The notes beneath the pieces are model-generated. The model was not told the DNA's origin. It did not search any database and saw only the letters and a list, made by a program, of their open reading frames with translations. A program made the translations under genes and the position numbers. 40,682 bases of DNA from Kordia sp. (GTDB lineage Bacteria > Bacteroidota > Bacteroidia > Flavobacteriales > Flavobacteriaceae), in the NCBI RefSeq assembly GCF_022447245.1, contig NZ_JAKVBC010000042.1:1-40682 (forward strand). The letters run 5' to 3'. Positions 38,865 through 40,682 of the stretch are shown piece after piece; the stretch's first letter is position 1; the number at the start of each line of letters is the position of its first letter.

Positions 38865-38995
38865 ATCAAACACCGACCATCGTTTGAGTTTGAAAATGAG
38901 GGGCAGTCCTTATGAAAGTTATGCATTACGGTGTATAAACAAACGGTAAAAGCCTTATAGCTTCCTTGGTCGGTGTGCTATGAGGTTTTTATTTT
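38865..38995 (+). ncRNA. Structured non-coding RNA with own promoter and terminator
   Basis: A perfect 10-bp closing helix P1, ACACCGACCA (38870-38879) with TGGTCGGTGT (38967-38976). Inside it are P2 CGTTTG/CAAACG (38881-38886/38940-38945), P3 ATGAGG/CCTTAT (38896-38901/38908-38913) and P4 ATGCAT-tacg-GTGTAT (38921-38936, a UNCG-type loop). CCTTATAGC (38953-38961) also pairs with GCTATGAGG (38977-38985) and is followed by TTTTTATTTT. This is an intrinsic terminator whose loop contains the 3' strand of P1. A sigma-70-like promoter precedes it. No ORF. It may be an independent small RNA or a riboswitch-like attenuator of the replication gene that starts 10 bases after the T-run. I could not match it to a known RNA family by eye. 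Confidence 0.75.
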
Positions 38996-39005
38996 ATAGT
39001 AAAAA

Positions 39006-39755
39006 ATGAAAAAAAACTATCTTATACATGACGACAGTTTGGAAATATTTGATTGATTGTCTGATGAACAAATAGGCAAATTATTTAGAAAAATTAGAGA
39101 TTATCACAAACAAGAATGATACGATTCTCACGATCCAGTAGTTGACATTTGTTATATAACATTTAAGAATCAGTTTGATAGAGACGAGAAAAAATATAAG
39201 AAAAAGTGTCAAAAGAACCGTGAGAACGTCGATAAGAGACGGAATACGAAACAGTACGAACGCATACAATCGAATACGATTGAATACAAACGTATACAAT
39301 CGGATACGAACTATACCGATAAGGATAAGGATAGGGATAAGGATAGGGATAGGGATAGGGATAAGGATAAGGATAAGGATAATAATGTAACTATTGTGAA
39401 AGAAATAAAAGAAACCTCTGGCGAGGTGACAGATTTTATACCATCTGTAAAGAAATTTACAGCACAAGCATATAAAAACAAAAAGTCTATGAGGACTATT
39501 ATAGATAAAGTAGGAAGTGAGAAGTATATACAAGATCAATATGCTGAGTATAGGAAGCTGGAAAGAAAATGATATGACTGAAAGACTATTGATTATGTAT
39601 TGGAGTGGATAGAAAATGATAGCTTTTGGAAAAAAAACATTATGAGCATTAAGAAATTGAATAAAAAAAATAAGGACTGATTTTTGTATATTGATATGAT
39701 AATCGACAAAGCAAAAGAAGATCAAGAAAAATCATCTTTTTATATATTTGAATAA
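39006..39755 (+). CDS. Putative replisome organiser (DUF6291/DnaD-like architecture)
   Basis: 249 residues. The N-terminal 70 residues (G-L-S-D-E-Q-I-G-K-L-F-R-K-I-R-D-Y) match the domain seen at the front of many phage replication initiators: a winged-helix-like unit with L-F-x-x-I-x-x-Y. A low-complexity linker D-K-D-R-D-K-D-R-D follows, as the T-D-T-D/K-D-K-D linkers in such proteins. The C-terminal part (residues about 160-249) is helical with W-I-E-N-D-S-F-W and a short Y-I-D-M-I-I-D. It probably recruits host helicase to the phage origin. It starts just after the structured RNA. Confidence 0.7.
39322..39380 (+). repeat. Low-complexity GATAAGG/GATAGG run in the replication gene
   Basis: Tandem gat-aag and gat-agg codons encoding (D-K/R)n in the linker of the replisome organiser. 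Slippage-prone; the antisense frame gives a spurious hydrophobic ORF. Confidence 0.8.
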
Positions 39756-39761
39756 TATTAA

Positions 39762-40091
39762 ATGAATGCACAAGTAATATTTTACAACAACTACAACTCT
39801 GGTATAAAAAAAAAACTTGTTGTATGTATGGATGTTGTGTCACTCAATAGAATGCTTGAGGAAAAGAAAAGGTTCATGGTATGAGAAGAAACATATATGA
39901 CCCAATACGCATCAGAGACAAAACCACTAAAAAAATTCCATAAAGATGATATATCCTGATTAAGGAAAAGAATTAATGAATTAGTGAAAAAATGATTAAT
40001 CCATAAAGAGGATTTACACGACAGTATTCCGTTTAAAGATTTAGTCCCTTCTTTGCCTACTAAAAACAACCAAAATGCTTTGAATGTATAA
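39762..40091 (+). CDS. Hypothetical protein, possible DNA-binding
   Basis: 109 residues. C-terminal half with K-K-F-H-K-D-D-I-S-G-L-R-K-R-I-N-E-L-V-K-K-G-L-I looks like a winged-helix recognition part. Next to the replisome organiser; could be a second replication or regulatory protein. Overlaps the next gene by 8 bases. Confidence 0.6.
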
Positions 40092-40563
40092 AAAAGCCCA
40101 TGAGAATAGAGAAAAAATTGAAATGTTAGCTAAAGAAATAATAAATGGCAAGACATACAACTGGATGCATGAGAGATGACGCTATGGAAATTTTCTAATG
40201 CAATTAAGCATACTTTGAGGTGATTTATACAAAGAGTTCTACAATAAATTTATCAAAGATTTATCTGAAGAGAAAAAATTGTTAAAAGAAGTGAAAATGA
40301 CAGATAAATTAAAAAAAAATTGCAAAAATTCTCTTACAGATAAAAAGTTTGAACATGAAAACTTGACTTGAAACTATAAATTAGACTACAAAGTATTTAA
40401 AAAATGAAAAATATTAGGATGATCTTGTTTTGTTGTAGTAGGTATACCTTACGAGAATGAAAAATGACTGAAGTGTTGATTTTGAGAAATAATAATTGAG
40501 TCAGATTATCCAGAATTATACAATTTATTAAAAGATAATAAAATACAAACTTTTAGTTTTTAA
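40084..40563 (+). CDS. Hypothetical protein
   Basis: 159 residues. N-terminal helical part with R-G-R-Y-G-N-F-L-M-Q-L; C-terminal part beta-rich (G-G-S-C-F-V-V-V-G-I-P-Y). Family not recognised. It ends 44 bases before the circle-joining repeat. Confidence 0.7.
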
Positions 40564-40607
40564 ATAACTTGATTTTTTAGAAAATATCGTTAAGAACACT
40601 ATATATT

Positions 40608-40682
40608 TATTATATTATACTATATTATGAAATTCAAAAAAGAACGAAATCAGATGAATTATGAAGAAAAGTTGTGTTGTAT
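40608..40682. repeat. Terminal direct repeat, right copy (circular closure)
   Basis: Exact copy of bases 1-75. It contains the AT-rich box and the first 56 bases of the HEAT-like gene (its ATG at 40627), so it is not a separate gene. Confidence 0.95.

Noticed and set aside
39081-39725. 214-codon - strand ORF
   Set aside because: It is the antisense of the replisome organiser, made hydrophobic by the GATAAGG repeats. The + strand frame is conserved and has the linker architecture.
1-40682. TGA read as tryptophan (code 4, as in Mycoplasma)
   Set aside because: It would place tryptophan in the HU G-F-G motif, the TerL P-loop, collagen-like G-X-Y and repeat positions that carry GGA elsewhere. 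TGG is used for ordinary tryptophans. Glycine fits everywhere.

Overview
This window is a complete or nearly complete tailed-phage genome that uses a non-standard genetic code. The first 75 bases (1-75) are repeated exactly at the end (40608-40682). The sequence therefore closes into a circle, or a circularly permuted molecule, of 40,607 unique bases, and the first gene starts again at 40627. Nearly every gene is interrupted by TGA if the standard code is used and becomes continuous if TGA is sense. TGA is glycine, not tryptophan. It alternates with GGA at the same place in the 22-residue repeats of the first gene. It also encodes conserved glycines in the terminase P-loop, the HU-family motif R-G-F-G-T-F, a collagen-like G-X-Y stretch and the tail-fibre motif V-G-L-G-N-V. 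This is translation table 25, known from the CPR lineages Absconditabacteria (SR1) and Gracilibacteria, so the host is inferred to be one of these. All coordinates below are manual re-readings with only TAA and TAG as stops.

Layout. (1) 36158-40563, continuing through the circle join to 20-4907, is a rightward early operon of small genes. It contains a probable replisome organiser (39006), an HTH-like protein (37290), an SSB-like protein (851), a PD-(D/E)XK nuclease (1484), a frameshifted secreted lysozyme-like protein (2708) and an HNH-like protein (4204). It ends at a strong bidirectional terminator (4977-5007). (2) 5053-30675 is read leftward and holds the late genes. In transcription order these are an HU/IHF-like protein, a small protein, small and large terminase, portal, a small protein, scaffold-like protein, decoration-like protein, major capsid protein, head and tail connector proteins, two very large virion proteins (one with a degenerate M23 domain), small basic virion proteins, a series of tail-fibre and receptor-binding proteins, small membrane proteins, an amidase endolysin and a holin. 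No tape-measure, sheath or tail-tube family was recognised. The short-tail-like connector set and large internal-type proteins suggest a podovirus-like particle (inference). (3) 30805-34412 is a second rightward cluster of small, mostly unrecognised genes, many preceded by their own copy of a short AT-rich box. (4) 34686-35171 is a lone leftward HNH gene followed by about 220 bases that are probably non-coding and structured. (5) 35172-36157 is a non-coding region of about 1 kb with seven 13-bp iterons, several inverted repeats and a C8 tract. It is the best candidate for the replication origin or control region.

The plan is a lytic-style gene set: DNA replication and recombination rightward, then packaging, capsid, tail and lysis leftward from a divergent control region at 30676-30804. 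I recognised no integrase, DNA polymerase, helicase, tRNA or CRISPR array. The most novel elements appear to be a compact structured RNA at 38865-38995 with its own promoter-like and terminator-like signals just upstream of the replication gene, the iteron region, the start-codon-proximal boxes, and strong avoidance of TGA glycine codons in the capsid genes.
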